Assembly: GCF_009866765.1 (NCBI RefSeq)
Contig: NZ_CP019431.1
Span: forward strand, 2,976,001 to 3,040,000
Direction: 5' to 3'
DNA: 64,000 nt
DNA from: Pseudomonas sp. S35
GTDB taxonomy: Bacteria; Pseudomonadota; Gammaproteobacteria; Pseudomonadales; Pseudomonadaceae
Notes under the pieces: model-generated
Seen by the model: the letters and a program-made list of their open reading frames with translations, nothing else
What the model was told of the DNA's origin: nothing
Databases searched by the model: none
Shown here: piece after piece, positions 19,944 through 29,749 of the stretch
How the letters are laid out: each line of letters starts with the position of its first letter
Position numbering within the stretch: the first letter of the stretch is position 1
Program-made: the position numbers and the translations under genes

Positions 19944-20690
19944 GCGCACTGTCAGGCCGAGGACCACGGTGATAAACACCGGACGAATGAATTTGGCGCC
20001 GCCGCTGATTGCGCTGCGTGCGCCAAAGAACGCGCCACACATCACCGACACGCCCATCGCCAGGCCGACGATCCAGTCCACCGAACCGTTGAAAATAAAC
20101 ACCGACAGCGCCGCCGCGTTGCTGACGAAGTTCATGCTGCGCGCCACGCCGCTGGCCTTCACCAGGTCGATGGGGTGCAGCAGCATGGTGCTGACGGTCC
20201 AGAACGCGCCGGTGCCGGGGCCGGCCACGCCATCGTAGAACCCCAGGCCGAAGCCTTGGGTGGACTGCCATTTCTTCTTGATCGGCGCGTCGTTATCCAG
20301 CGCCGCCTTGGGCGTGCCGCCAAACAGCAGGTACAAGCCGCAGCCGAAGACGATCACCGGGAGCATCTTGTTCAGGGTTTCGGCGGGCAGGTAATGGGCG
20401 ACCACCGCACCGGTCAACGCACCGATCAACGTGCCAACGATGGCATGCACCCACTGGCGCGGATGGAACAGCTTGCGGCGGTAGAAGGTAAAGCTGGCGG
20501 TGGCCGAGCCGAACGTGGAACTGAGCTTGTTGGTGCCCAGCACCAGGTGCGGCGGCATGCCGGCGGTGAGCAGGGCGGGCGTGGTGAGCAGGCCGCCGCC
20601 GCCGGCGATGGCGTCGATAAAGCCGGCGACAAAGGCCACGGCGGCGAGAATGGCGAGGGTGGTGAGGTCAACGCTGAGTTCGAAGGGCAT
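19911..20690 (-). CDS. TSUP-family (TauE/SafE, DUF81) membrane transporter
   Basis: A 259-residue inner-membrane protein with about eight hydrophobic helices in two repeats. The first opens with the family signature [18 protein letters not shown], and the second repeat contains [19 protein letters not shown] members export sulfite, sulfoacetate or related organic anions, but the substrate cannot be read here. It is similar in layout to YfcA of E. coli. It overlaps the 3' end of nudC on the opposite strand. Confidence 0.88.
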   Translation of the reverse strand: MPFELSVDLTTLAILAAVAFVAGFIDAIAGGGGLLTTPALLTAGMPPHLVLGTNKLSSTFGSATASFTFYRRKLFHPRQWVHAIVGTLIGALTGAVVAHYLPAETLNKMLPVIVFGCGLYLLFGGTPKAALDNDAPIKKKWQSTQGFGLGFYDGVAGPGTGAFWTVSTMLLHPIDLVKASGVARSMNFVSNAAALSVFIFNGSVDWIVGLAMGVSVMCGAFFGARSAISGGAKFIRPVFITVVLGLTVRLAWQHWFSVA

Positions 20691-20777
20691 GGGCAGGGCT
20701 TATTGTTGGCGGGGCGCTATGCGAAAGGCCGCCATCTTACTGCCAGATGTACAGAGTTCCAAATGTATGCAGCTCTC

Positions 20778-20808
20778 AATGTGGGAGGGGCCAAGCCTCT
20801 CCCACATT
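20778..20808. repeat. REP hairpin between pcs and the TSUP gene
   Basis: AATGTGGGAG and CTCCCACATT are perfect complements around GGGCCAAGCCT, the common Pseudomonas REP form. It lies 19 bases after the pcs stop (minus strand), where it could act as a terminator or mRNA stabiliser. Confidence 0.75.
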
Positions 20809-20826
20809 TGTGCTGTGTTGACCGGA

Positions 20827-21543
20827 TTATTTGTGGGTTCCCAGCCACTCCAGCGCGGTGCGCCAGATGCAAATCCCCAGGAAATACGCCGACATCAGCG
20901 ACCACAACCCAAACGTCCACGGGTTGGTATTCGGGTAGTCCACCACCATCAAAAAGCTGCACAGTAACCAGATCGTGGTCACGGCGATGTTGATCGGCAT
21001 GAAGCGCTTGACCCGGAACGGGTGCAGGAACTTCATGGGCGTGATGGTCAGCAATGCCAGGCCGATCACGGTCAGCAGTGTCACCCAGGCGTCCGGCTGG
21101 ATGATGTACACGCACAAGGCAACCACGTTCCAGGCGGCGGGGAAGCCGACGAAGTAGTTGTCCTTGCTCTTCATGTTGACGTTGCAGAAGCAGAACAACG
21201 ACGAGACCAGGATCACCGACACCGTAAACAGGTGGGTAAATTCCGGCAGGTCGATGTAGCGATAGATAAACAATGCCGGAATGAACACATAGGTGAGGTA
21301 GTCGATCACCAAGTCCAGTACCGAGCCGTCAAAGCTGGGCAAGACCGTGCTGACATTCACTCGGCGCGCCAGGGAGCCGTCGACGCCGTCTACCACGAGT
21401 GCCAGGCCCAGCCACAACAGGCAGGCCTTGGGTGAGTTCTCCAGCAGCGCCAGGGTGGCCAGGAATGCCAGGACTACGCCCGTGGCGGTAAAGCCGTGGG
21501 CGCCCCAGGCTTTTATTCTGGCTACATGCAGGGTCGATATCAC
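20827..21543 (-). CDS. pcs: Phosphatidylcholine synthase
   Basis: A 238-residue membrane enzyme that condenses CDP-diacylglycerol directly with choline to make phosphatidylcholine. The CDP-alcohol phosphotransferase motif D-G-x2-A-R-x8-G-x3-D-x3-D is seen as DGSLARRVNVSTVLPSFDGSV followed by LDLVID. About seven membrane helices follow the family pattern. The start is a GTG with GGAG nine bases upstream. Pcs depends on external choline, so this points to life with eukaryotic hosts or plant residues. Confidence 0.9.
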   Translation of the reverse strand: MISTLHVARIKAWGAHGFTATGVVLAFLATLALLENSPKACLLWLGLALVVDGVDGSLARRVNVSTVLPSFDGSVLDLVIDYLTYVFIPALFIYRYIDLPEFTHLFTVSVILVSSLFCFCNVNMKSKDNYFVGFPAAWNVVALCVYIIQPDAWVTLLTVIGLALLTITPMKFLHPFRVKRFMPINIAVTTIWLLCSFLMVVDYPNTNPWTFGLWSLMSAYFLGICIWRTALEWLGTHK

Positions 21544-21692
21544 GGGCGGTTCTCCAAAGGGTGAAACGGGGCAGCCGACAACGTGACGCCGTCGAGTCTG
21601 GCCGGGGAATGCAGGTATCGACCGGGAAGTGGGGGATAAGGTTCACCGCCCCGGTGTATGACTAATCGTAGCAAGGGTAGGACGTTTCAGCA

Positions 21693-22613
21693 TCAGCCCT
21701 GGCGGAACACCAAGGCCTTCAAGCCACTTTGCGGGTCAATATCCGGAAATTCCGCTGGGTTTTCCAGGCGTTCCACAAAGCGCAGGCCTGGCGCCTCGCG
21801 GGTGACGCCGTCGATCAGGAAGTCTTCGCCAAAGGCCGGGTCGTTCATGCACGCCAATACCGTGCCCTGTGACGTGAGCAAGTCCGGCAAGCGACGTAGG
21901 ACGCGCTGATAGTCCTTGGTCAGCAGGAAGCTGCCTTTCTGGAAGGACGGTGGGTCGATGATCACAAGGTCGTAGGGGCCGCTGTTTGTCACTTTGGCCC
22001 ACGACTTGAACAGGTCATGGCCCAGGAACGTCACTTTGCCCAGGTCATGGCCATTCAGCCGATGGTTGTCGCGGCCACGGCTCAGGGCGCCCCGGGCCAT
22101 GTCCAGGTTCACCACGTGCTCGGCGCCGCCTTCGATGGCCGCCACCGAGAACCCGCAGGTATAGGCAAACAGGTTGAGCACGCGCTGGCCCTTGGCCTGT
22201 TCGCGCACCCAGTTGCGGCCGTAGCGCATGTCGAGGAACAGCCCGCTGTTCTGTTTTTTACCCAGATCAATCAGGAAACGCAGGCCGCCTTCGGTGATGG
22301 TCAGCTCATCGATGGGCTCGCCCACCAACCACTCGGTGGTGCTTTGCGGCAGGTAGCGATGTTGCAGCGCCACGGTGTGGGCGCCGAACTGCGCCCAGTC
22401 GATCTGCAACAACTGCTGCTTCAAGGCGTCCAGGTATTCGGTTTCCTTGAACAAGGCCACCAGCACCACGCCTTGCAACCAATCCACGGTCAGTTGCTCC
22501 AGGCCCGGCCAGCAGCGGCCACGGCCGTGAAACAGGCGGCGGGTTTCAGCGGGGGCGCTGGCCAGGGCGGTGAGCAGGTGAGCGTGCAGGGTAGCGAGTG
22601 CGTCTGGGTTCAT
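21693..22613 (-). CDS. Class I SAM-dependent methyltransferase (RlmI/RlmK-like domain)
   Basis: A 306-residue Rossmann-fold methyltransferase. Motif I is NLFAYTCGFSVAAIEGGAEH, the acidic loop is NLDMARGAL, and motif IV is IIDPPSFQKGSF. This DPPSF form is typical of the 23S rRNA cytosine-C5/guanine-N7 methyltransferases RlmI and RlmK. It lacks the N-terminal PUA or THUMP domains of those enzymes, so the RNA target is uncertain. I used the ATG at 22613; an upstream in-frame ATG at 22724 would add 37 unlikely residues. It is divergent from the mdeB gene. Confidence 0.82.
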   Translation of the reverse strand: MNPDALATLHAHLLTALASAPAETRRLFHGRGRCWPGLEQLTVDWLQGVVLVALFKETEYLDALKQQLLQIDWAQFGAHTVALQHRYLPQSTTEWLVGEPIDELTITEGGLRFLIDLGKKQNSGLFLDMRYGRNWVREQAKGQRVLNLFAYTCGFSVAAIEGGAEHVVNLDMARGALSRGRDNHRLNGHDLGKVTFLGHDLFKSWAKVTNSGPYDLVIIDPPSFQKGSFLLTKDYQRVLRRLPDLLTSQGTVLACMNDPAFGEDFLIDGVTREAPGLRFVERLENPAEFPDIDPQSGLKALVFRQG

Positions 22614-22750
22614 CGTTGAGCGTCGGTCGTTGAGCGGGCGGCATTTTAAACACACTGACAGGGTTTGCGGGGGTTTGAGCACAACGTGCTGAGAAACGTC
22701 TGATTGGCAGCGATACATGCTCAAAATACTGTTACAGCCGCCATAAAACA

Positions 22751-22771
22751 GGCAATAAATCCTTTATTGCC
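22751..22771. promoter_or_regulatory. Perfect palindrome upstream of the MdeB-type gene
   Basis: GGCAATAAA-TCC-TTTATTGCC is a perfect nine-base inverted repeat ending 32 bases before the ATG of the E1 gene. The AT-rich core and position suggest an operator. By analogy with the P. putida mde locus an Lrp-type regulator (MdeR) could bind, but no such gene is in the window. Confidence 0.55.
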
Positions 22772-22803
22772 GACATAAACTGGAAAAAAGCCCAGAGGTT
22801 GCC

Positions 22804-25479
22804 ATGAACGGTTTCGCGAATGCAGTGAATCACACAGTCTTGGACCAGCCCGAGCTGGACGAGTGGCGCGACGCCCTGGCCTCGCTGGTGGCCAACGCCG
22901 GCCCTGAGCGCGCGCGCCAAGTCCTTGACCTGCTGGCCCGTGAGGGCAGCGCCGCGCACATCGACTGGAAACCGCGCCACGGCACGCCCTATATCAATAG
23001 CATCAGCGTCGCGCAGCAGCCGGCCTTTCCCGGCGACCTGGCCACCGAAGAACGCCTGGCCTCGCTGGTGCGCTGGAACGCCTTGGCTATGGTGGTGCGC
23101 GCCAACCAAGCCTATGGCGAACTCGGCGGCCATATCGCCAGCTACGCCAGTGCCGCGGATTTGTTTGAAGTGGGCTTCAACCATTTTTTCCGTGCGCGCA
23201 ATGACGGCAATGGCGGCGACCTGGTGTTCTACCAACCCCATTGCGCGCCTGGCATTTACGCAAGGGCCTTCCTGGAAGGGCGCTTGAGTGAAGACGACCT
23301 GGCTCACTATCGCCAGGAACTCGGCGGTCCCAAGGCCGGCGCGCGCGGGCTGTCGAGCTACCCGCACCCCTGGCTGATGCCGGACTTCTGGCAGTTCCCC
23401 ACCGGTTCAATGGGTATCGGTCCCATCAGCTCGATTTTCCAGGCGCGCTTTATGCGTTACCTGCAGCATCGCGGCCTGCAGGACACCACCGAGCGTCACG
23501 TGTGGGGCGTGTTCGGCGACGGTGAAATGGACGAGCCGGAAAGCATGTCAGCCCTCACCCTGGCAGCCCGCGAAGGCCTGGACAACCTGACCTGGGTGGT
23601 CAACTGCAACCTGCAACGCCTCGACGGCCCAGTGCGTGGCAATGGGCGCATCATCGACGAACTGGAGGCATTGTTCGTCGGCGCCGGCTGGAACGTGATC
23701 AAGCTGGTATGGGGCTCGGACTGGGATGCGTTGCTGGCCAAAGACACCGACGGGTCGCTGGTCAACACCTTGTCGAACACCGTGGACGGGCAATTCCAGA
23801 CCTTCGCTGCCAAGGACGGCGCCTATAACCGTGAGCACTTCTTCGGCCAGAGCGAGTCACTGGCGCGGCTGGTCGAGGGCATGAGCGATGAGCAGATCGA
23901 CCGACTCAAACGCGGTGGTCACGACATGGTCAAGATTCACGCCGCCTACCACGCGGCTCGCGGGGTCAAGGGCAAGCCCACGGTGATCCTGGCCCAGACC
24001 AAGAAGGGTTTCGGTATGGGGGAAGCCGGGCAGGGCAAGATGACCACTCACCAACAGAAGAAACTGGATCGTGACGCGTTGATCGCCTTTCGCAATCGTT
24101 TCCAGCTGCCGCTGTCGGATGAGCAGACCCAATCCCTGAGTTTCTTCAAACCGGACGAAGCCAGCCTGGAGTTGCGCTACCTGCACCAGCGGCGTCAGGC
24201 GCTGGGTGGTTATGTGCCGAGCCGTAGCCAGGCGGCTGCGCCCGTCAGCGTGCCAGCGGTGGCGGGCTACGCCGGGTTTGCCACGCACGCGGCGGGCAAG
24301 GAAATGTCCACCACAATGGCCTTCGTGCGCATGCTCACCCACCTGCTCAAGGACAAGGCGCTGGGCCCGCGCATCGTGCCCATCGTCGCAGACGAGGCGC
24401 GTACCTTCGGCATGGCCAACCTGTTCAAGCAGATAGGCATCTATTCCAGCGTCGGCCAGCGCTATGAGCCGGAAGACATCGGCTCGATCCTTAGCTACCG
24501 CGAAGCCACCGACGGGCAGATCCTCGAAGAAGGTATCAGCGAGGCCAGCGCCATCAGCAGCTGGGTTGCGGCGGCGACGAGTTATTCGGTACATGGCCTG
24601 CGCATGTTGCCGTTCTACATCTATTACTCGATGTTCGGCTTCCAGCGTGTCGGCGACCTGATCTGGGCCGCCGCCGACCAGCGCGCCCGCGGCTTCCTAC
24701 TGGGCGCCACCGCCGGGCGCACCACCCTGGGCGGCGAAGGATTGCAGCATCAGGACGGCAGCAGCCATCTCACGGCCGCCACGGTGCCGAACTGCCGGGC
24801 CTACGATCCGGCGTTTGCCGGCGAGTTCGCGGTGATCCTCGACCACGGTATGCGCCAGATGCTGGAACACGATGTGGACGAGTTCTACTACGTGACCCTG
24901 ATGAACGAAAACTACCCGCAGCCGAGCCTGCCTGAGGGTGTGGAAGCAGCAATTATCAAAGGTATGTACCGCCTGGAAGGTGCGCCTGAGGCCAAGGTGC
25001 GCTTGCTCGGCTCAGGCACCCTGGTGCGTGAAGCCCAGGCGGCCGCGCAGCTGCTGGCAGAGGATTGGCAGGTGGCGAGCGAGGTGTACAGCGTCACCAG
25101 CTTCAGCGAACTGGCGCGGGAGGCGCGGGACGTGGAGCGGTGGAACCGCTTGCACCCAGGGGCCGGCAAGCGCGTCAGTCACCTCAATAACTGTTTGCCG
25201 AGCGGTACGCCAGTGGTTGCCGTGTCCGACTACGTACGTGCAGTGCCGCAGATGATCGCGTCCTATCTGGGCGACAGCTATACCGTGCTCGGCACCGACG
25301 GTTTTGGACGCAGTGATACGCGGGCGGCGTTGCGCGATTTCTTTGAGGTGGATCGTTACCACATCGTATTGGCAGCGCTGACGGCGTTGGTGGAGCAGGG
25401 GGGATTGGACAGGCAGGTTTGCCAAGAGGCGATTGAGCGGTACGCGTTGCAGAGCGATCGCGAGCCGTCCTGGACCTGA
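22804..25479 (+). CDS. mdeB: Homodimeric 2-oxoacid dehydrogenase E1 (AceE-like, MdeB type)
   Basis: An 891-residue thiamine-diphosphate enzyme, close to the 887 of E. coli AceE. The ThDP motif is GDGEMDEPES leading to VVNCNLQRLDGP. The transketolase-like central region has SDLIWAAADQRARGF-type sequence. It would decarboxylate pyruvate or 2-oxobutyrate and pass the acyl group to a lipoyl E2 supplied elsewhere. It stands alone with no E2 or E3 gene beside it. That matches MdeB, the AceE homologue linked to methionine gamma-lyase in P. putida, rather than the housekeeping aceEF operon. However, no mdeA gene is adjacent here, so the substrate assignment is inference. Confidence 0.82.
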   Translation: MNGFANAVNHTVLDQPELDEWRDALASLVANAGPERARQVLDLLAREGSAAHIDWKPRHGTPYINSISVAQQPAFPGDLATEERLASLVRWNALAMVVRANQAYGELGGHIASYASAADLFEVGFNHFFRARNDGNGGDLVFYQPHCAPGIYARAFLEGRLSEDDLAHYRQELGGPKAGARGLSSYPHPWLMPDFWQFPTGSMGIGPISSIFQARFMRYLQHRGLQDTTERHVWGVFGDGEMDEPESMSALTLAAREGLDNLTWVVNCNLQRLDGPVRGNGRIIDELEALFVGAGWNVIKLVWGSDWDALLAKDTDGSLVNTLSNTVDGQFQTFAAKDGAYNREHFFGQSESLARLVEGMSDEQIDRLKRGGHDMVKIHAAYHAARGVKGKPTVILAQTKKGFGMGEAGQGKMTTHQQKKLDRDALIAFRNRFQLPLSDEQTQSLSFFKPDEASLELRYLHQRRQALGGYVPSRSQAAAPVSVPAVAGYAGFATHAAGKEMSTTMAFVRMLTHLLKDKALGPRIVPIVADEARTFGMANLFKQIGIYSSVGQRYEPEDIGSILSYREATDGQILEEGISEASAISSWVAAATSYSVHGLRMLPFYIYYSMFGFQRVGDLIWAAADQRARGFLLGATAGRTTLGGEGLQHQDGSSHLTAATVPNCRAYDPAFAGEFAVILDHGMRQMLEHDVDEFYYVTLMNENYPQPSLPEGVEAAIIKGMYRLEGAPEAKVRLLGSGTLVREAQAAAQLLAEDWQVASEVYSVTSFSELAREARDVERWNRLHPGAGKRVSHLNNCLPSGTPVVAVSDYVRAVPQMIASYLGDSYTVLGTDGFGRSDTRAALRDFFEVDRYHIVLAALTALVEQGGLDRQVCQEAIERYALQSDREPSWT

Positions 25480-25496
25480 TGACCGAAGAAAATCAA

Positions 25497-25524
25497 AATG
25501 TGGGAGCGGGCTTGCTCCCACATT
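25497..25524. terminator. REP hairpin between convergent mdeB and nrdB
   Basis: AATGTGGGAGC and GCTCCCACATT are perfect complements around a six-base loop, followed by GGTTTTG. It is a canonical Pseudomonas REP placed between two converging stops, where it can serve as a bidirectional terminator. Confidence 0.7.
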
Positions 25525-25572
25525 GGTTTTGCAGTGTGCTTTAAAGGGTAGCGATTGGATCTGTGTTGTTAA

Positions 25573-26823
25573 TCAGTCCCAGCTCAGCGCGCCGCCGGTC
25601 TGGTACTCGATCACACGGGTCTCAAAGAAGTTCTTCTCTTTCTTCAAGTCCATGATCTCGCTCATCCAAGGGAACGGGTTGGTCGTGCCTGGATACTCTT
25701 CTTTCAAGCCAATCTGCGACAGGCGACGGTTGGCGATGAACTTGAGGTAGTCCTCCATCATCGCCGCGTTCATGCCCAGCACGCCGCGCGGCATGGTATC
25801 GCGAGCGTATTCAATCTCCAGCTGGGTCCCTTGCAGGATCATCTGGGTCGCTTCTTCCTTCATCTCGGCATCCCACAGGTGTGGGTTTTCGATTTTGATC
25901 TGGTTGATCACGTCGATACCGAAGTTCAGGTGCATCGACTCGTCGCGCAGGATGTACTGGAACTGCTCGGCCACGCCGGTCATTTTGTTGCGGCGGCCCA
26001 TGGACAGGATCTGGGTGAAGCCGCAATAGAAGAAGATGCCTTCCAGGACGCAGTAGTAGGCGACCAGGTTGCGCAGCAGCTCTTTATCAGTCTCGACGGT
26101 GCCGGTTTCGAACTTCGGATCGGAGATGGAGCGGGTGTACTTCAGGCCCCACGCAGCTTTCTTAGCGACCGACGGGATCTCGTGGTACATGTTGAAGATC
26201 TCGCCTTCATCCATGGCCAGCGATTCGATGCAGTACTGGTAGGCGTGGGTGTGGATCGCCTCTTCGAAGGCCTGGCGCAGGATGTACTGGCGGCATTCCG
26301 GGTTGGTGATCAGGCGGTACACGGCCAGCACCAGGTTGTTGGCAACCAGGGAGTCGGCGGTGGAGAAGAAGCCGAGGTTGCGCATGACGATGCGGCGCTC
26401 GTCGTCGGTCAGGCCTTCGGGGTTTTTCCACAGGGCGATGTCGGCGGTCATGTTGACCTCTTGCGGCATCCAGTGGTTGGCGCAGCCGTCGAGGTACTTC
26501 TGCCAGGCCCAGTCGTACTTGAAGGGCACGAGTTGGTTGAGGTCGGCGCGGCAGTTGATCATGCGCTTTTCGTCAACGGCGACACGGGCGGCGGAGCCTT
26601 CCAGCTCGGCGAGGCCTTCGGCGACGTCGAGTTTGTCGAGGGCGGCCTTGGCGCGGATGATGGCAGCGGAGTCGTTGGCGGTCACGTTGCGTGCTTCCAG
26701 CGCGGCGGCGGCCCCGGCACCGTCGAGACGGTCCATGTTGGCTTCGCTGGCGTGGCCTGCGTTGGCGCCCTTGATCACCGCTGCACCGGTGTCTTCGTTG
26801 TCGACTTCATCCCAACTCAGCAT
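25573..26823 (-). CDS. nrdB: Class Ia ribonucleotide reductase, beta subunit
   Basis: The R2 subunit holds the diiron-tyrosyl radical needed to reduce ribonucleotides to deoxyribonucleotides. At 416 residues it has the ~80-residue N-terminal extension usual in pseudomonads. Metal ligands are visible: Asp in MTADIALW, Glu and His in [10 protein letters not shown], Glu in VLEGIFF, and Glu/His in RDESMHL. The Tyr four residues after the first ligand His matches radical Tyr122. The ATG at 26823 has GGGAG eight bases upstream. No nrdA is adjacent. Two NrdR boxes upstream give it its own control by the ATP/dATP-sensing repressor NrdR. Confidence 0.96.
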   Translation of the reverse strand: MLSWDEVDNEDTGAAVIKGANAGHASEANMDRLDGAGAAAALEARNVTANDSAAIIRAKAALDKLDVAEGLAELEGSAARVAVDEKRMINCRADLNQLVPFKYDWAWQKYLDGCANHWMPQEVNMTADIALWKNPEGLTDDERRIVMRNLGFFSTADSLVANNLVLAVYRLITNPECRQYILRQAFEEAIHTHAYQYCIESLAMDEGEIFNMYHEIPSVAKKAAWGLKYTRSISDPKFETGTVETDKELLRNLVAYYCVLEGIFFYCGFTQILSMGRRNKMTGVAEQFQYILRDESMHLNFGIDVINQIKIENPHLWDAEMKEEATQMILQGTQLEIEYARDTMPRGVLGMNAAMMEDYLKFIANRRLSQIGLKEEYPGTTNPFPWMSEIMDLKKEKNFFETRVIEYQTGGALSWD

Positions 26824-26942
26824 TGAAATACTCCCTTCTGTTCTGGTCTGACGGCGTATGAAACCGTCCAAAAATATGCGGTTTGCAGGCTATTAGGCAT
26901 TGAAATAGTGCGCGTAGTGTGGTCGGTAAATACCGATGCTGC

Positions 26943-26990
26943 ACACTATGTAGTGGTCTGTTCTGTTTGTGGGCACACTATATGGTGTGT
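26943..26990. promoter_or_regulatory. Pair of NrdR boxes upstream of nrdB
   Basis: The second box (26975–26990, ACACTATATGGTGTGT) matches the NrdR consensus acaCwAtATaTwGtgt at 14 of 16 positions. The first (26943–26958, starting ACACTATGTAGTG) matches at 11. Their starts are 32 bases apart, three helical turns, as NrdR requires. They lie 120–170 bases upstream of nrdB, in a 336-base gap whose other side leads to the oxygenase operon. I saw no gene in this gap. Confidence 0.85.
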
Positions 26991-27159
26991 AACAACGATG
27001 GTCAACGAACAAGAACGGATCGACTGTCGCAGGGGGCAGTGCCTACGCAGCGCCTTTGCCGTGCGCCTAAGCTAATTCTAAAAAGATATTTATTGGAGGT
27101 TTTTAAGATCGTTTAGCTTGGACGCTTCTAGAGGATTCTGTTCAAGGAGCGAGCCACCG

Positions 27160-28197
27160 ATGGCCCACGTGCAGTCAATCACCACCTTGCCGTTGCTGGA
27201 CCTGTCGCAACTCGATGGCACCGCGCAGCAACGCCAGCAGTTTCTCGACGAACTGCGCCTGGCGGCGCGGCATATCGGGTTTTTCTACCTCACCGGCCAC
27301 GGCATCGACGCGGCGCTGCTGGCCGAGGTGCAGCAACAGGCGCGGGCATTTTTTGCCTTGCCCGAGGCCGACAAGCTGGCGGTGGGCATGCTCAACTCGC
27401 CGCATTTTCGCGGCTACAACCGTGCAGCGTCAGAGATCACCCGCGGCCAGCCGGACCTGCGCGAGCAGTTCGACGTCGGCGCAGAGCGCGAGCCCCTAGC
27501 TGTGGCCGGGCACCCGGCCGCCTGGGCACGGCTGCAAGGTCCCAACCAATGGCCGGCGGCTTTGCCTCAACTCAAGCCCTTGGTGCTCGGTTGGCAGCAA
27601 GCGATGACGCAGATGGCCCTGCGCCTGCTGCGCGCCTTCGCCCAGGCCTTGTCCCTGCCGGAAAATGCCTTCGACGCGCTGTACGGCGACAAACCCAACG
27701 AACATATCAAGCTGATCCGCTACCCCGGCCGTCACGCCCAGCAAAGCCGCCAAGGCGTCGGTGCGCACAAGGATTCCGGTTTCCTCAGCTTTTTGCTGCA
27801 AGACCAGCAGGCCGGTTTGCAGGTGGAAGTGGAAGAGGGCCGCTGGATCGATGCGTCACCGCGCCCCGACACGTTGGTGGTGAACATCGGCGAACTGCTC
27901 GAACTGGCCAGCAACGGTTATCTGCGCGCCACCGTGCACCGCGTAGTGTCGCCACCAGTGGGCAGCGAGCGCTTGTCCCTGGCATTTTTCCTCGGTGCGC
28001 AACTGGATGCGGTGGTGCCGGTGTACCAACTGGCGCCCCAGCTGTTGCGCGATGCCCACGGCCCCGAGAGCGATCCGCGCAACCCGTTGCTGCGTGACGT
28101 GGGCTGGAACTACCTCAAGGGCCGCCTGCGCTCGCACCCCGATGTCGCCCAACGTTTCTATGCCGACGCCACGCTACCCCAAGCACTGTCCGCCTGA
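27160..28197 (+). CDS. 2-oxoglutarate/Fe(II)-dependent oxygenase, isopenicillin N synthase family
   Basis: A 345-residue non-haem iron oxygenase. An N-terminal DIOX_N region (LDLSQLDGTAQQ, IGFFYLTGHGI) is followed by the double-stranded beta helix. The iron triad is the HKD in GAHKDSGFLSF and the His in ATVHRVVSPP, with the RLSLAFF motif (Arg-x-Ser) that binds 2-oxoglutarate. I chose the ATG at 27160, which has AAGGAG ten bases upstream. It is followed 14 bases later by a MetQ-like ABC operon, so its substrate is probably the solute that system imports, perhaps a modified amino acid. Confidence 0.9.
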   Translation: MAHVQSITTLPLLDLSQLDGTAQQRQQFLDELRLAARHIGFFYLTGHGIDAALLAEVQQQARAFFALPEADKLAVGMLNSPHFRGYNRAASEITRGQPDLREQFDVGAEREPLAVAGHPAAWARLQGPNQWPAALPQLKPLVLGWQQAMTQMALRLLRAFAQALSLPENAFDALYGDKPNEHIKLIRYPGRHAQQSRQGVGAHKDSGFLSFLLQDQQAGLQVEVEEGRWIDASPRPDTLVVNIGELLELASNGYLRATVHRVVSPPVGSERLSLAFFLGAQLDAVVPVYQLAPQLLRDAHGPESDPRNPLLRDVGWNYLKGRLRSHPDVAQRFYADATLPQALSA

Positions 28198-28211
28198 TCA
28201 GGAGATCACTT

Positions 28212-29006
28212 ATGTTGAAAACAACCGCACTTACCCTGGCGGCCTTGCTGGCCTCACTCAGTGTCTCGGCCGCCGATGCATTGCGCGTGGCCGCCGACCC
28301 TATCCCCCACGCGCAGATCCTTGAGTACGTGCAAAAGCTCGACCCGAGCCTGAAGCTGAAGATCATCGAAATCCCCAGCGGCGTGAACTCCAACGAGCTG
28401 TTGGCCCATGGCGATGTCGACGCCAACTACTTCCAGCACCTGCCGTACCTCAACTCCCAGGAGCAGGCCCTCGGCCAGAAGTTCGCCGTGGCCGCTACGG
28501 TGCATATCGAGCCGCTGGGCATCTACTCCCGCCGTCACACCCGCTTTGACCAAGTGCCGGACAAGGGCACGGTCGCCGTCCCCAATAACGTCACCAACCT
28601 CAGCCGTGCGCTGTACCTGTTGCAAGCCAACGGCTTGATCACACTCAAGCCCGGCTTCAACGATGCCGCCAAGGACCAGGCCACGCCCAAGGACATTGCC
28701 GAAAACCCCAAGCACCTGAAGATCCTGGAGATTGAGTCGCCGCAAATTCCTCGCGCCCTGGATGATGTAGACCTGGCCGTGATCAACGGCAACTTCGCCC
28801 TGGAAGCCGGACTGGAGCCGTCCAAGGATGCGCTGGGGCTGGAGCAGGCCAAGGGCAACCCGTACGCAAATATCCTGGTCACCACGCCCAAGCTGGCGCA
28901 AGACCCGCGCATCCAGCAACTGGCCAACGACCTGCGCTCGCCAGCGGTGGCCAAGTTCATTACCGAGAAGTACGCCGGCTCGGTGATCCCGGTGGCGGTC
29001 GAATGA
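28212..29006 (+). CDS. MetQ/NlpA-family substrate-binding protein
   Basis: The periplasmic receptor of a MetNIQ-type ABC importer, 264 residues. A Sec signal peptide ends near SVSAADAL. There is no lipobox cysteine, whereas MetQ is normally a lipoprotein, so this one is probably soluble. The family fold is clear in [30 protein letters not shown] and the [14 protein letters not shown] hinge region (shown here in parts: [29 protein letters not shown]). It overlaps the ATPase gene start (ATGA). The ligand could be methionine, its sulfoxide or another amino acid. Confidence 0.88.
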   Translation: MLKTTALTLAALLASLSVSAADALRVAADPIPHAQILEYVQKLDPSLKLKIIEIPSGVNSNELLAHGDVDANYFQHLPYLNSQEQALGQKFAVAATVHIEPLGIYSRRHTRFDQVPDKGTVAVPNNVTNLSRALYLLQANGLITLKPGFNDAAKDQATPKDIAENPKHLKILEIESPQIPRALDDVDLAVINGNFALEAGLEPSKDALGLEQAKGNPYANILVTTPKLAQDPRIQQLANDLRSPAVAKFITEKYAGSVIPVAVE

Positions 29007-29749
29007 TCGTTGTCGAGGGCATCAGCAAAACCTACGGCGGTGGCCAGCCGGCGGCGCTGGATAACGTCTCGTTGCAGATTGCCGATGGCGCGATTTTCGG
29101 CATTGTCGGGCGCAGCGGTGCGGGTAAAAGCACCTTGCTGCGTTGCCTGAACCTGCTTGAGCGGCCCACCAGCGGGCGCATCCTGCTCGATGGCCAGGAC
29201 CTGACCCTGCTCAACGACAAGCAACTGCGCCAGCAACGCCAACGCATCGGCATGATCTTCCAGGGCTTCAACCTGCTGCATTCGCGCAACGTAGCGGATA
29301 ACGTCGCGGTGCCGCTGGAAATCGCCAACGTGCCGAAGGCCGAGCGCGCCGCGCGGGTCGCAGAGCTGTTGGCCTTGGTGGGGTTGAGCGACAAGGCCCA
29401 GGCATTTGCGTCACAGTTGTCCGGCGGGCAGAAGCAGCGCGTCGGCATTGCCCGTGCCTTGGCGGCGCGGCCGGCGTACCTGCTGTCGGATGAAGCCACC
29501 AGCGCCCTCGACCCGGAAACCACCGCGTCGATTCTTGAATTGTTGCGCGACATCAACCGGCAACTGGGCGTGACCATCGTGCTGATCACCCACGAACTGG
29601 ACGTGGTCAAGGCGATCTGCGACAGCGCGGTGTCCCTGGCCGATGGCCGCGTGGTGGAAAGCGGCACGCTGTTGCAACTGCAAGCGGACCCGTCCTCGCG
29701 CCTGGGTCGTTCGCTGGCGCCAAGCCTGCAAGTGGTGAGGGCCGTATGA
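29003..29749 (+). CDS. MetN-like ABC transporter ATPase lacking the NIL domain
   Basis: The ATP-hydrolysing subunit of the importer, 248 residues. Walker A is GRSGAGKST, the signature is LSGGQKQRV, Walker B is [13 protein letters not shown], and the switch His is in LITHELD. The MetN hallmark [14 protein letters not shown] follows. Methionine-type MetN is about 340 residues with a C-terminal NIL domain for feedback inhibition by methionine. This protein stops before that domain, so it may escape such inhibition or serve another ligand. Both ends overlap neighbours by four bases. Confidence 0.92.
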   Translation: MIVVEGISKTYGGGQPAALDNVSLQIADGAIFGIVGRSGAGKSTLLRCLNLLERPTSGRILLDGQDLTLLNDKQLRQQRQRIGMIFQGFNLLHSRNVADNVAVPLEIANVPKAERAARVAELLALVGLSDKAQAFASQLSGGQKQRVGIARALAARPAYLLSDEATSALDPETTASILELLRDINRQLGVTIVLITHELDVVKAICDSAVSLADGRVVESGTLLQLQADPSSRLGRSLAPSLQVVRAV

